64,000 nucleotides of DNA from Alphaproteobacteria bacterium (GTDB lineage Bacteria; Pseudomonadota; Alphaproteobacteria; Micropepsales; Micropepsaceae): NCBI GenBank assembly GCA_947473475.1, contig CANJBZ010000012.1:31405-95404 (forward strand). The letters are read 5' to 3'. Positions 27,270 to 35,777 of this stretch are shown here, piece by piece. Positions within the stretch are counted from its first letter, which is position 1. Each line of letters starts with the position of its first letter. Position numbers and translations under genes: made by a program. Below the pieces are notes generated by a model. It was given only the letters and a program-made list of their open reading frames with translations, did not search any database and had not been told where the DNA came from.

Positions 27270-27273
27270 GCGA

Positions 27274-27326
27274 AGCCCCCTCCACCATGCTTCGCATGGT
27301 CCCCCTCCCCCGCTTCGCAGGGGAGG
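27274..27326. repeat. Palindromic repeat CCTCCACCATGC...CCCCCTCCCCC, copy 1
   Basis: CCATGC-TTC-GCATGG (27,285-27,299) is followed by CCCCTCCCCCGC and CAGGGGAGG. The same unit, in the opposite orientation, is at 45,311-45,376. It lies between the binding-protein gene and the ATPase gene and supplies the apparent ribosome site of the latter. Confidence 0.7.
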
Positions 27327-27338
27327 ATTATCATGCCA

Positions 27339-28409
27339 TTAGCGGAAGTATTTGTTGAAGAGCGCGGCGGCTTGGTCGCGCGATTGGAACATCAATTCGG
27401 GCGTGAAAACAGTTTCTTTCATGCCGTTCAAGCGCGGTACGATCTTGCGCAAGGACGGATCGATGTCCACCTGCGGGTTTGGCGAAAGGTATTGGGCGGC
27501 CTTGAAAACTTCCTGGCCCTCTTTCGACAGCACGAAATCGATGAACAAAAGCGCGGCGTTCGGATGCGGCGCATTCTTCGCCAGTTGAATGGTGCTCAAC
27601 GCCGACGGCACCGGATCAAGCATCTGCGTATCCAGTGGGGCGCCTTTGGCTTTGCTGATCAGCGGATGATGCGCGTAAATTTCCAGCGCCATTTTGTATT
27701 CGCCTTCGCCGACGCGGTCGACCAGGGCGCGCGCACTGCCCGCGTAATTCACAATGCGCTGGGCTGACAGACGCTTCAGATAGGCCTCACCTTTTTCCGG
27801 CCCCATTTCGCGCATGACGCCCGCGATGAATAGGAGCGCGCCGACTTCTGAATCCGCGCGCCAGGCAATCGCGCCTTTCCACTTCGGATCGAGCAGCGCC
27901 TCGTACGTCTTGGGCACGTCCGCCGCGCTGACTTGGCGCGTGTTAAAGGCCATGCCGAAATAATCCAGCCGCGAGGCGATCCACATACCGTTGGGGTCGA
28001 TGTAATTGGCGGGGAAGCCGGCCGCCGAAGGCGAATAGAACGGCTCGGTCGCGCCCGCGCGGATAAGAGCCTGCGCCCCTCCAGTGGATTCCAGAATATC
28101 GCCGATCACGCGGTTGGCGCGCTTTTCCGTCAGCGCCTTCTGCACGATGCCGCGCGAATCGCCACGCCAATATTCGACGGCGATGAACGGGTATTTTTTC
28201 TTGAAGGCGTCTGCCAAGGGCCGCAGCGCCTGATTTTCGATCATGCCGGAATAGAAGGCGACTTTGCCCTCGGTCTTCGCGCCCGCAAGGATGCGTTGGG
28301 CACGATCCGTTCCTTTGTACAAGGCGAGGCTCGCAGCTGGTGCGGCCAAAGCTGGAGCGGCCAGCGCGAATGCTGCCGACCCCAACGCCGCTTCGCGCCG
28401 CGTGATCAC
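27339..28409 (-). CDS. ABC transporter substrate-binding protein (iron(III)/polyamine type)
   Basis: Periplasmic solute-binding protein, 356 aa, family of Fe(III)/spermidine/thiamine-type binding proteins. MITRREAALGSAAFALAAPA is an export signal with a possible twin arginine. The core includes YKGTDRAQRILAGAKTEGKV and VEYWRGDSRGIVQKAL typical of this group. It starts with GTG overlapping the TGA of the upstream enolase-family gene (GTGA), so expression is coupled with it. Ligand unknown; linkage to an enolase-superfamily enzyme and amidohydrolase points to an organic acid or amino-acid derivative. Confidence 0.86.
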   Translation of the reverse strand: MITRREAALGSAAFALAAPALAAPAASLALYKGTDRAQRILAGAKTEGKVAFYSGMIENQALRPLADAFKKKYPFIAVEYWRGDSRGIVQKALTEKRANRVIGDILESTGGAQALIRAGATEPFYSPSAAGFPANYIDPNGMWIASRLDYFGMAFNTRQVSAADVPKTYEALLDPKWKGAIAWRADSEVGALLFIAGVMREMGPEKGEAYLKRLSAQRIVNYAGSARALVDRVGEGEYKMALEIYAHHPLISKAKGAPLDTQMLDPVPSALSTIQLAKNAPHPNAALLFIDFVLSKEGQEVFKAAQYLSPNPQVDIDPSLRKIVPRLNGMKETVFTPELMFQSRDQAAALFNKYFR

Positions 28410-29503
28410 GATTCCACCGCCTTCAACTGCCGCTCCTTGGTTTTCAAATGGACGCCTGAACCCGCACCGTCAGGCAATGCGAGGCAGCCATTCTCGATTT
28501 CGATCCCCTCGAAGGGGTCGTCTAGCAGCCGCGCGAATTCGCCCAGTTCGCAGGCATAGTCCACGCCGGGCAAGCACGCCGCCATATGCATGGCGTGCGC
28601 CGACAGCAGCCGCGAACCGACGGCCGCGCCCATGCGGTAGCGGATATGGCCTGCCTCGCATATGCGGGCCGCGGCCAGCGTGTTGCGCAAGCCGCCAAGC
28701 TTGGGGATTTTCAAACTCACCGCATCGACCACGCGGTTCGCGACCAGATGCATGACATCCGCAACCGAGGCCGCACTTTCATCGGCTTCCACGGTGACGG
28801 GCACCGATTCGGTGACCAGCTTCAGCCCGGCAAGGTCCCCGGCGGCGACGGGCTGCTCCACGAGATCGATGTCGAATTCCGCCATTCGGGTGATGGCCGC
28901 AATCGCGTCCTTCACCGAATAGGATTGATTGGCGTCAATGGTCAGATGCACCGCGTCGCCAACCTGCGCGCGGATGGCGCGCACGCGGGCGACGTCTTCC
29001 TTCATCTCGCCATGCACTTTGATCTTCAGATAGCGATAACCGGAGTCGGTCAGCTTCTGCGCCTGCGCCGCCATTTCTTCCGGCGCTTTAATGGCGAGAA
29101 TGCGCAGGATCGGGACGCTGTCGCGCAGCTTGCCGCCGAACAATTGATGCAGCGGCACGCCCAGCAGACGCGCGTTCAGATCGTGCAAAGCGCAGTCGAT
29201 TGCCGCTTTGGCTTGGTTGTTCGCCGCCAGGTCGCGGTCCAGCACCTGGAGAATTTCTTCCACAGCAAACGAATCACGCCCTTTCACCAGTGGCACGAAG
29301 CGCGTCAGTGCCGCCAACAGACTATCGCGCGTGGCGCCCATGTGCGGCGTCGCGGAGCCGTAGCCAAAACCCTGCACACCGCTTTCCGCGGTTAGCGTCA
29401 CGATAACGCCGTCCGTCACCGGACTGGCGCCGAGCGCAAAGCGCCACTTTGGGTCTTCTTTGCGCAAGGTGCAGGGCGAAAGCTCGGCGCCGGCAATCAG
29501 CAT
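28406..29503 (-). CDS. Mandelate racemase / muconate lactonizing enzyme family protein
   Basis: Enolase superfamily, 365 aa. Visible: KxK acid/base motif in YRYLKIKVHGE, metal ligands in LTIDANQSYS, LVEQPV and VEADES, and the second-side lysine in AVSLKIPKLGG. These features place it in the MLE subgroup, which contains lactonizing enzymes, dipeptide epimerases and N-succinylamino-acid racemases; the C-terminal DxD of dipeptide epimerases is not evident. It overlaps the binding-protein gene by 4 bp and lies 24 bp after the amidohydrolase gene. Confidence 0.85.
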   Translation of the reverse strand: MLIAGAELSPCTLRKEDPKWRFALGASPVTDGVIVTLTAESGVQGFGYGSATPHMGATRDSLLAALTRFVPLVKGRDSFAVEEILQVLDRDLAANNQAKAAIDCALHDLNARLLGVPLHQLFGGKLRDSVPILRILAIKAPEEMAAQAQKLTDSGYRYLKIKVHGEMKEDVARVRAIRAQVGDAVHLTIDANQSYSVKDAIAAITRMAEFDIDLVEQPVAAGDLAGLKLVTESVPVTVEADESAASVADVMHLVANRVVDAVSLKIPKLGGLRNTLAAARICEAGHIRYRMGAAVGSRLLSAHAMHMAACLPGVDYACELGEFARLLDDPFEGIEIENGCLALPDGAGSGVHLKTKERQLKAVES

Positions 29504-29527
29504 CGGGCAGGCCTTTGGGTAAGGGGC

Positions 29528-30577
29528 TTAGTTCAGGCCGTAAAGCGCGCGCGCGTTGGCGTCGAGGATGCGGTCGACAATCGCAGGCGCCACCTTTCCC
29601 TCCGTCTTCAGCAGCCTCAGCGCCTCGATTTGCGAGGAGGTATCGGCATGGCCGTAATCGGTGCCGATCACCAGATTGTCCTGGGCGCCGTGCCTGAGGA
29701 TATACTCCAGGTCGTCCGTACACTGACAGGCGACATACATCCGGTTTTCCTTCAGCGGGTCGGCCGGGAATTTGCGGCCTTTGCGCTGATAGCGAAGCGC
29801 CAGATCGTTATAGACGTAAGGAATCCAGGCCGCGCTGACCTCGATAAAGGCCCAGCGGACCTTGGGAAACTTGTTCGGCAGATCGTCCATCAGGATGTTG
29901 TGGAAGGCGCCGATCACTGGAAGCTTGGAGCGCGAGAAGCCGCCTTCGGTGGCGTAGATGTCGCGCACCTGGAAGCTGTTGTTGCCGGAGTGGAAGCAGA
30001 TGGGCAGATCGAATTCCTGCGCCATCTCATACAGCTTGAAGAAGTAAGAATTGGTCAGTCGCATTTCGGCTTCCAGGCCGCGGATGAAAATGCCGCAGGC
30101 GCCGTTTTCCTTGCCGAATTTCAGCTCTTTCCGCGTCTCCTCCATCGAACGCAAAGGCGGCATCACCACCCAGCGCAGGCGTCCCTTGCTCTGCTGCCAG
30201 ATGTCCGCCAGCCAGCGATTGTAGCTGCGGCAGAGCGCCACTTCGACGGTCGGATCTTGCGTCCAGGCGCGCAGGAAGACGGTGGGATAAAGTACCTGCA
30301 CGTCGATATTCAGCGCGTCCATATGGTCGAGCCGCGCCTGCACGTCGCGCATCTCGCGGGACACGTCCGACGTATTGGAGCCGACATTGTGTTCCTTCGG
30401 CTGCAAGCGGCCGTCAATGATCCAGTATTCTTTTTGAATGCCGCCTTCGTTGCTGCGGGCGTGCTCGCCCTCGATCTGGCGCACCACGCGGGGGCGCAGA
30501 TGGCGGTATTCCGGGTCGATGTAGTCGAAAGTCGTCATCGTTTCGATGACGTGTGCGTCAGCGTCGATACTTCCCAT
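29528..30577 (-). CDS. Amidohydrolase (ACMSD-like) family protein
   Basis: TIM-barrel metal hydrolase/decarboxylase, 349 aa, of the amidohydrolase-2 family that includes ACMSD and resorcylate decarboxylases. Motifs: SIDADAHVIET at the N-terminus in place of HxH, PICFHSGNNS, and VIGTDYGHADTS near the C-terminus. The start has GAGGAAA upstream. First gene of the minus-strand operon amidohydrolase, enolase-family enzyme, binding protein, ATPase. It probably decarboxylates or hydrolyses the compound imported. Confidence 0.84.
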   Translation of the reverse strand: MGSIDADAHVIETMTTFDYIDPEYRHLRPRVVRQIEGEHARSNEGGIQKEYWIIDGRLQPKEHNVGSNTSDVSREMRDVQARLDHMDALNIDVQVLYPTVFLRAWTQDPTVEVALCRSYNRWLADIWQQSKGRLRWVVMPPLRSMEETRKELKFGKENGACGIFIRGLEAEMRLTNSYFFKLYEMAQEFDLPICFHSGNNSFQVRDIYATEGGFSRSKLPVIGAFHNILMDDLPNKFPKVRWAFIEVSAAWIPYVYNDLALRYQRKGRKFPADPLKENRMYVACQCTDDLEYILRHGAQDNLVIGTDYGHADTSSQIEALRLLKTEGKVAPAIVDRILDANARALYGLN

Positions 30578-30658
30578 GGTTTCCTCGAAAGCTAATTTTT
30601 ATGTCGAGGAACATAGCCGTGAAGGTGGCGGCGCGAAAGCGCAGCCCACGCCGCACGC

Positions 30659-31069
30659 TTAAGGTTTTAACAGGCTCTGCAGGAAAGAGCGGAGCTTGGG
30701 GCTCATCCCCACGGCAAAGCCCGCCACCAGGGCGGCCAGCAGCCCACCGTTGGCATTGGAATCCATCATGCCCCGGACTTTGCGCGCAATCTCGCCGCCG
30801 AGATCGGCTGCGTCCTCGGCTGCTTCCAGGTTTGCCGGCCGGCGCCGCCGGCGCGGCCGCATGCCGGCACGGGTAGCGGCGGCCAGGATCAGAACGGCGA
30901 CCAGCACCAGAACGCCGGTCAGCAGCGCGGCGGCGGGCGGCGCCACCCACATCAGCAGCAGCAAATAAAGGGCGAAGGCGAAATACACGATGGCCGTGAT
31001 CGCCGCGATGAGGGCGATCAAAACCACCGCCAGCGAAACAGCCAGACGTGCGAGAAAGCGGCTAATCAC
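30659..31069 (-). CDS. Small membrane protein, YqjE/holin-superfamily-like
   Basis: Protein of 136 aa with two long hydrophobic segments (about residues 10-60) followed by an Arg-rich patch (RPRRRRR) and a weakly hydrophobic C-terminus. GTG start 5 bp after the stop of a DUF883 (YqjD-like) gene, the usual yqjD-yqjE pairing. Function is not established; a role at the envelope in stationary phase is known only for the E. coli relatives. Confidence 0.65.
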   Translation of the reverse strand: MISRFLARLAVSLAVVLIALIAAITAIVYFAFALYLLLLMWVAPPAAALLTGVLVLVAVLILAAATRAGMRPRRRRRPANLEAAEDAADLGGEIARKVRGMMDSNANGGLLAALVAGFAVGMSPKLRSFLQSLLKP

Positions 31070-31074
31070 CGCCG

Positions 31075-31380
31075 TTACCGGCGGCCGCCGAGCATCAGAC
31101 CGACCAGCATGCCCGCCACAAAGACGGCCATACCGGTTGCCAGCGGACGCTCTTCCATCTCCTCAAGCACGTTCTGGGCAGTGCTTCTGGCTTCGGTCCA
31201 GCCACGTTCGGCGGTGCTGCGAATGCGGTCGGCGGCTTCCGCGCCGCGATTGCGTGCGACGTCCTTCAGGGTTTCGCCGACTTTGGCGAAGTCTTCGCGC
31301 AGCTTTTTCAGCTCGGCGCGCAGCGTTTCAACATCACCAGCGCTGGCGGTGTCTTCGGTGCTCATGGTGGCGTCACTCAT
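31075..31380 (-). CDS. DUF883 (ElaB/YqjD-like) protein
   Basis: Protein of 101 aa: a charged, coiled-coil N-terminal part (VETLRAELKKLREDFAKVG) and a C-terminal membrane segment (GMAVFVAGMLVGLMLGG), the layout of ElaB/YqjD proteins, C-tail-anchored in the inner membrane; E. coli relatives bind ribosomes. It is directly followed by the YqjE-like gene. Confidence 0.82.
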   Translation of the reverse strand: MSDATMSTEDTASAGDVETLRAELKKLREDFAKVGETLKDVARNRGAEAADRIRSTAERGWTEARSTAQNVLEEMEERPLATGMAVFVAGMLVGLMLGGRR

Positions 31381-31711
31381 GCTGATCCCCTTTGATCCGA
31401 CCCACGGGCGATGATCCGTGGCAATATTTCAACAAGCCGGGTGAACCCTCAAGTGGGTCCAAATCACCGTTACTATACAGAAAAAAAGCCCCGGCGGGGG
31501 CCAGGGCTTTTAAGGGAGGGCAGACGGGAAGGAAGGAAGGAACTGCCCGGCCCCTTATCTAGACCCATCCGTCCCCGCCGCATTGATCTGGATCAGACGA
31601 CATGCGTCCGATTAGGACCCGGCGGCAGCGCTTCGCCTTGGTTACGCTCAGCGGCGGAGAAGGTTCAGCGGGAACTCGACGGAAGGCATGCCCGGCTGCG
31701 GCAATTTGCCG
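31381..31711. other. Intergenic stretch without a convincing gene
   Basis: Between the DUF883 start and the dipeptidase stop I see only the AAAAGCCC/GGGCTTTT hairpin and a purine-rich run (GAAGGAAGGAAGG) near 31,530. Open frames here have unusual composition and no ribosome sites. The promoter of the DUF883 operon must lie in its left part. Confidence 0.5.
31484..31511 (-). terminator. Stem-loop terminator
   Basis: AAAAGCCC (31,484-31,491) pairs with GGGCTTTT (31,504-31,511). On the minus strand the stem is followed by a T run, so it can end the dipeptidase transcript although it is about 200 bp after that stop codon. Confidence 0.7.
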
Positions 31712-32941
31712 TTATTTGCGGGCCAGCTGGGAGGCTTTGGCTTCCGTCTCGCGTAAGACCCGCAGCGCATTACCGCCCCAGATATTGGCAAGGTCGGCTT
31801 CGCTGTATCCGGCGGCCAGCAGGCGCTTGGTGATTTCCGGAATGCCGGCCACGTCCTCCATGCCCACAACGCCGCCGCCGCCGTCTAGGTCGAGCCCAAT
31901 GCCGACATGGTCCGGCCCGGCCAATTTCAGCACGTGCAGAAGATGCGCCATCACGTCATCCATGGTGGCGCGGGGAAGCGGGTATTGCGCCTCGATGGCG
32001 TGGCGCTCGGTCATGTAGGCCTTCAGTTTGTCGCTCCCGAGGGCGCGGAAGGGGCCATATTTCATCCCAAGCGCCCGCATCGCGGCATCGCGCGCCGGGA
32101 TGTCGGGCATCTGGATCAGATAGTCGCTGTAAGAATTGACCTGGATGACGCCGCCCTTGGCCGCGAGTTGTTTGATGCGGGCATCGTCGATGTTGCGCGG
32201 GTGTTTGAAGATCGCACTGGACCCGGAATGGGAAAGGATAATCGGCGCGGCGGACAGCGCCAGCATCTGATCGAACACCTCGTCGGAGGCGTGGCTGGCG
32301 TCCAGCACCATGCCCAGACGATTGGCTTCGGCGATGAATTCTTTGCCCAGCGGCGATAGGCCATGCCATTCCGGCCCCTTCAGGTCGATGGACGAATCGG
32401 CCAGATCGTTGTTGGTGAAATGGACCGGCCCGATCATCCGCACGCCCAGCGCATAGAACGTCCGCATCAGCGAAAGGTCTTTGCCCAGGGGGTACGAATT
32501 TTCGATGCTCATGAAGACGAAGCGCTTGCCGCGCGCGGCGATGCGGGCGGCATCGTCGGCCTTCAGCGCCAGCTCGAATTTGTCCGGGTGCCGCGCCACC
32601 ATTTCGCGGATTTCAACGCCCCGCAGAATGGCCGCGTCGCGGGCGCGGAGGAATGCCTCAGGGGTGCGCATTCCTTGCGGGGTGTAGATCGCGAAGAAGC
32701 CGCCATCGAGGCCGCCTTTCACCATGCGCGGATAATCGACCTGCGACTGGTCTTCGGCGACCGTATGTTCGTCCAGCATGTCCCAGCCGGGGCGGCCGAA
32801 GTTCATGGGCGTGTCGAGATGAGAATCGAGGGTCATGATGCGTTCATGGATGTCGTGGGCATCGGCCGCAAAAGCCGCTGGCGCGAGCGCAACCAGCAAT
32901 GCGGCAAAGCTTGCTACAACGGTTGTTTTGCACGCGCCCAT
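31712..32941 (-). CDS. Exported membrane dipeptidase (M19 family)
   Basis: Zinc dipeptidase of family M19 (renal dipeptidase type), 409 aa. Motifs: MTLDSHLDTPMNFG (HxD), SIENSYPLGKD with the bridging Glu, LDASHASDEVFD, ILSHSGSSA and HVGIGLDLDGGG. ATG 32,941 has AGAGGGAA upstream and starts a signal peptide (ASFAALLVALAPAAFA), so it is favoured over the Met at 32,959 or 33,016. It diverges from the SDR gene. Likely hydrolyses dipeptides or related amides in the periplasm. Confidence 0.9.
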   Translation of the reverse strand: MGACKTTVVASFAALLVALAPAAFAADAHDIHERIMTLDSHLDTPMNFGRPGWDMLDEHTVAEDQSQVDYPRMVKGGLDGGFFAIYTPQGMRTPEAFLRARDAAILRGVEIREMVARHPDKFELALKADDAARIAARGKRFVFMSIENSYPLGKDLSLMRTFYALGVRMIGPVHFTNNDLADSSIDLKGPEWHGLSPLGKEFIAEANRLGMVLDASHASDEVFDQMLALSAAPIILSHSGSSAIFKHPRNIDDARIKQLAAKGGVIQVNSYSDYLIQMPDIPARDAAMRALGMKYGPFRALGSDKLKAYMTERHAIEAQYPLPRATMDDVMAHLLHVLKLAGPDHVGIGLDLDGGGGVVGMEDVAGIPEITKRLLAAGYSEADLANIWGGNALRVLRETEAKASQLARK

Positions 32942-33039
32942 GGTTCCCTCTTTCGCCATCCACGGGCGACTGTAACGGATTTGCAGTCCCCCCGTCATTC
33001 GCCTAAAGGAAACCAAAATAGATCGGGCGGAAAAGGTTC

Positions 33040-33801
33040 ATGGAGGCACGCAAGCACGCGCTGGTTACGGGCGGGGCGACGGGCATCGGCCGCGCGGCGG
33101 TGTTGCATCTTGCGCGCGCGGGCTTCGACGTCGCACTGAATTACCGTTCCAGCGTGGATGCGGCCAGGGCAGTTGCGACGGAAGCGGAACAGGCCGGCGC
33201 CAAGGTGCTGCTGCTGCCTGCCGATGTGTCGGACGATACCGAAGTCCGCGCGATGCTGCGTAAGGTGGAAGACGCCTTCGGCTCGCTGGACGCTCTCATC
33301 AACAATGCGGGCACCACCATCGAGACGCCGCCCAAGGATTTGGAAGGGGTCAGCGTCGCCGATTGGGACCGCGTGTTCGCGGTCAATGTACGCGGGCTGT
33401 TCCTGGTGACGCGCGCGTCCGTGCCGCTGCTGAAGCGGGGGACCAATCCCTGCATCGTCAACACGGCGAGTATCGTGGGCCTGCGCCCCGGTCCGCAGCC
33501 GCTGCCCTATGCGGCCAGCAAAGCGGCCATTGTTTCGCTGACCAAACAATTTGCCGGAGCGCTTGCGCCTGACATCCGCGTCAACGCGGTTGCACCGGGG
33601 TGGATGGAAGGCGAGTGGATGGAGCGCATGCTGAAAGGCAATTACGAGAAGCTGATGGACCGGCGCGCCAAGTCCACGCCTTTAGGCCGCTGTGTCACCG
33701 CGGACGATGTCGCCGAAACCATGTTGTCGCTGATCGTCTCCAACCGCTTCGTCAACGGCGAAATCATCGTCGTCGACGGCGGTTTCGCTAACGTGACGTG
33801 A
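33040..33801 (+). CDS. SDR family oxidoreductase
   Basis: Short-chain dehydrogenase/reductase, 253 aa. NAD(P) motif TGGATGIGRAA, NNAG region (ALINNAGT), catalytic Ser in NTASIVG and Tyr/Lys in YAASKAA. C-terminus GEIIVVDGGFANVT is typical. Resembles FabG-type 3-ketoacyl reductases. First gene of the plus-strand run and separated by a GC-rich palindromic repeat from the AMP ligase. Substrate not known. Confidence 0.9.
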   Translation: MEARKHALVTGGATGIGRAAVLHLARAGFDVALNYRSSVDAARAVATEAEQAGAKVLLLPADVSDDTEVRAMLRKVEDAFGSLDALINNAGTTIETPPKDLEGVSVADWDRVFAVNVRGLFLVTRASVPLLKRGTNPCIVNTASIVGLRPGPQPLPYAASKAAIVSLTKQFAGALAPDIRVNAVAPGWMEGEWMERMLKGNYEKLMDRRAKSTPLGRCVTADDVAETMLSLIVSNRFVNGEIIVVDGGFANVT

Positions 33802-33819
33802 TGCGTGTGGTGAAACATC

Positions 33820-33912
33820 TCCCCCTCACCCTAACCCTCTCCCCCGCTGGGGGAGAGGGGATATGCGTAGTCTCCCTCGCCCCCGGAGGGGGAGAGGGTC
33901 GGGGGGAGGGGG
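33820..33912. repeat. GC-rich palindromic intergenic repeat
   Basis: CCCTCTCCCCC (33,835-33,845) and GGGGGAGAGGG (33,849-33,859) form a hairpin with a 3-nt loop; a second, related hairpin of CCCTCGCCCCC/GGGGGAGAGGG type follows. The sequence belongs to the common CCCTCACCCTAACCCTCTCCC class of bacterial intergenic repeats. Confidence 0.7.
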
Positions 33913-33940
33913 CGGTCTCTCCGCCTGCTGAACTCTAGCC

Positions 33941-35596
33941 ATGCTCCCCGGTGTCGTTCCTTTTCCGCCCGAATTCGCCGCGCGCTACCGCGCTAACGGC
34001 TATTGGGAAGACAAGACCATCGCCGCTGTTTGGGAAGAGTATTGCCGGATTTATGCCGATCGTGTCGCCGTCATCGACGGCGACGTACGCGCCACCTATG
34101 CGGACATCGATACGCACGCGACCAATCTGGCGCTCAATCTGCTCGATCTTGGTATCAAGCCGCTGGACAGTTTGGTCGTGCAGCTCCCGAACAAAATCCA
34201 GTTCGTCTATTTGTATCTAGCGCTGCAGAAGATTGGCGCGATTCCGGTGATGGCGCTGCCCGCACATCGCTATCTGGAAATCAGCCAGTTCGTCCAGATC
34301 GCTGGCGTGATTGGCTGCGTGATGCCGGACAGACATCGCGACTTCAATTTCTGCGATCTCGTTTGCCGCATCCAGAAAGAGCAGCCGCAGCTTAAGTACG
34401 GAATCGTGCTGGGCGAGGCGCCGGACGGTTTCGTTTCGCTCGATGCGCTCATCGAAACCAAAGCAACACGCGATCCGTCCGTTCTGGCGGATATTAAGAT
34501 CGATCCCACCGATCCGGCGTTATTCCTTCTATCGGGCGGCACAACCGGGGTGCCGAAACTCATTCCGCGCACGCACAATGATTACGTCTACAATTCCAAA
34601 ATGGCGGGGTCAGTGACCGGCATTGCGGATGATTCCGTGCTGCTGGATGTGCTGCCCATCTCACACAATCTTCCCCTGGCATGTCCCGGCCTTCAGGGTT
34701 TCCTTTTCAGGGGTGCGAAGGTGGTTCTGTCGACGGACCTATCGCCGGAAAATATTTTTGCGCTGGTCGAGAAACACCGTGTCACACACATCCATGTGGT
34801 ACCCGCGCTGCTGATCCGCTGGATCAACGATCCGTCGATTGGCAAATTCGATCTCTCGTCCCTGCGCGTGATTCAGAGTGGTGGCCAGCGCCTCCAGCCG
34901 GAAATCCGCATCAAGACGCATGAGCTGATCCCAAGCGTCACGGTACAGGAAAATTTTGGCATGGCCGAGGGCGTGCTGATGTTTGTGCGTCTCGATGATC
35001 CCGCCGATGTGCGATTGGAAACGGTCGGCCGGCCTATCTGCCCCGACGACGAAATCATGCTGCTGGACGACGACGACAACATCGTCCCGTTTGGTGAAGT
35101 GGGTGAATTTTGCTGCCGTGGCCCGTATACTTTGCGCGGCTATTACGGCGCGGAAGAACACAACAAGCGCGCCTTTACGCCCGATGGATTTTATCGCTCC
35201 GGCGATCTGATGCGGCAGCATCCGTCCGGCAATTACATGGTCGAGGGGCGCAAGAAGGATCTCATCAACCGCGGCGGCGAGAAGATCAGTGCCGAGGAAA
35301 TCGAAAATCTTATCCTGTCGCATCCCGCCGTTCAGAACGTCGCGTGCGTGCCGGTGCCCGATCCCGATTTGGGCGAGCGCATGTGCGCCTGTCTGGTGCT
35401 GCATATGGGCCAGCCGCTGAGTTTCGATGCGTTGATCGCCTTTCTGGAAACCAAGGAAATGGCGAGGATCAAACTGCCGGAACGGCTGCTGATATTGGAC
35501 GAGTTGCCGCTGTCGAATTTTGGCAAAGTATCGAAGAAGAAGCTGTCCGAAATGGCGGCGGCACAGGCAGTTTCGCGCAAGAGCGGGAGGACATAA
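33941..35596 (+). CDS. Aryl-acid AMP ligase (DHB-AMP ligase / benzoate-CoA ligase-like)
   Basis: Adenylate-forming enzyme, 551 aa. P-loop-like A3 motif LLSGGTTGVPKLIPRTHND, A5 ENFGMAEG, A7 YRSGDLMRQH, A8 KDLINRGGEKISAEEIE and the C-terminal catalytic Lys in LPLSNFGKVSKKKL. Closest in layout to EntE-type (2,3-dihydroxybenzoyl)adenylate synthases and aryl-CoA ligases; no NRPS gene is nearby, so CoA activation of an aromatic acid for degradation is more likely. The enoyl-CoA hydratase downstream fits such a route. Confidence 0.85.
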   Translation: MLPGVVPFPPEFAARYRANGYWEDKTIAAVWEEYCRIYADRVAVIDGDVRATYADIDTHATNLALNLLDLGIKPLDSLVVQLPNKIQFVYLYLALQKIGAIPVMALPAHRYLEISQFVQIAGVIGCVMPDRHRDFNFCDLVCRIQKEQPQLKYGIVLGEAPDGFVSLDALIETKATRDPSVLADIKIDPTDPALFLLSGGTTGVPKLIPRTHNDYVYNSKMAGSVTGIADDSVLLDVLPISHNLPLACPGLQGFLFRGAKVVLSTDLSPENIFALVEKHRVTHIHVVPALLIRWINDPSIGKFDLSSLRVIQSGGQRLQPEIRIKTHELIPSVTVQENFGMAEGVLMFVRLDDPADVRLETVGRPICPDDEIMLLDDDDNIVPFGEVGEFCCRGPYTLRGYYGAEEHNKRAFTPDGFYRSGDLMRQHPSGNYMVEGRKKDLINRGGEKISAEEIENLILSHPAVQNVACVPVPDPDLGERMCACLVLHMGQPLSFDALIAFLETKEMARIKLPERLLILDELPLSNFGKVSKKKLSEMAAAQAVSRKSGRT

Positions 35597-35610
35597 CAAA
35601 TGGATTTCTC

Positions 35611-35763
35611 GCGGAGCGGCGGAGGACGCGGAGATGAAAAAGGGGAACCACAAAGGACACTAAGACGACCCGAAGGTCACAAAGGGGCCTTGCGCGCAAA
35701 GCGCGCCGAAAAAGTCTTCGTGTTCTTTGTGTCTCTTCGTGTCCTTTGTGGTTCCCCTTCTTT
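35611..35763. repeat. Long inverted repeat, CACAAAGG type, copy 2
   Basis: GGGGAACCACAAAGGAC (35,642-35,658) is the exact reverse complement of 35,741-35,757. The centre has the same GCGCGCAAAGCGCGCC palindrome seen in copy 1 at 11,868. It lies between the AMP-ligase and the amidohydrolase genes. Confidence 0.8.
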
Positions 35764-35777
35764 CGCCCGGACATCCC

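Noticed and set aside
26652..27767. Plus-strand frame of 371 codons across the ABC ATPase and binding-protein genes
   Set aside because: Shadow frame spanning two real minus-strand genes and a repeat.
31411..31833. Plus-strand frame of 140 codons across the terminator
   Set aside because: Overlaps a terminator hairpin and the dipeptidase gene, has no ribosome site and a low-complexity composition.
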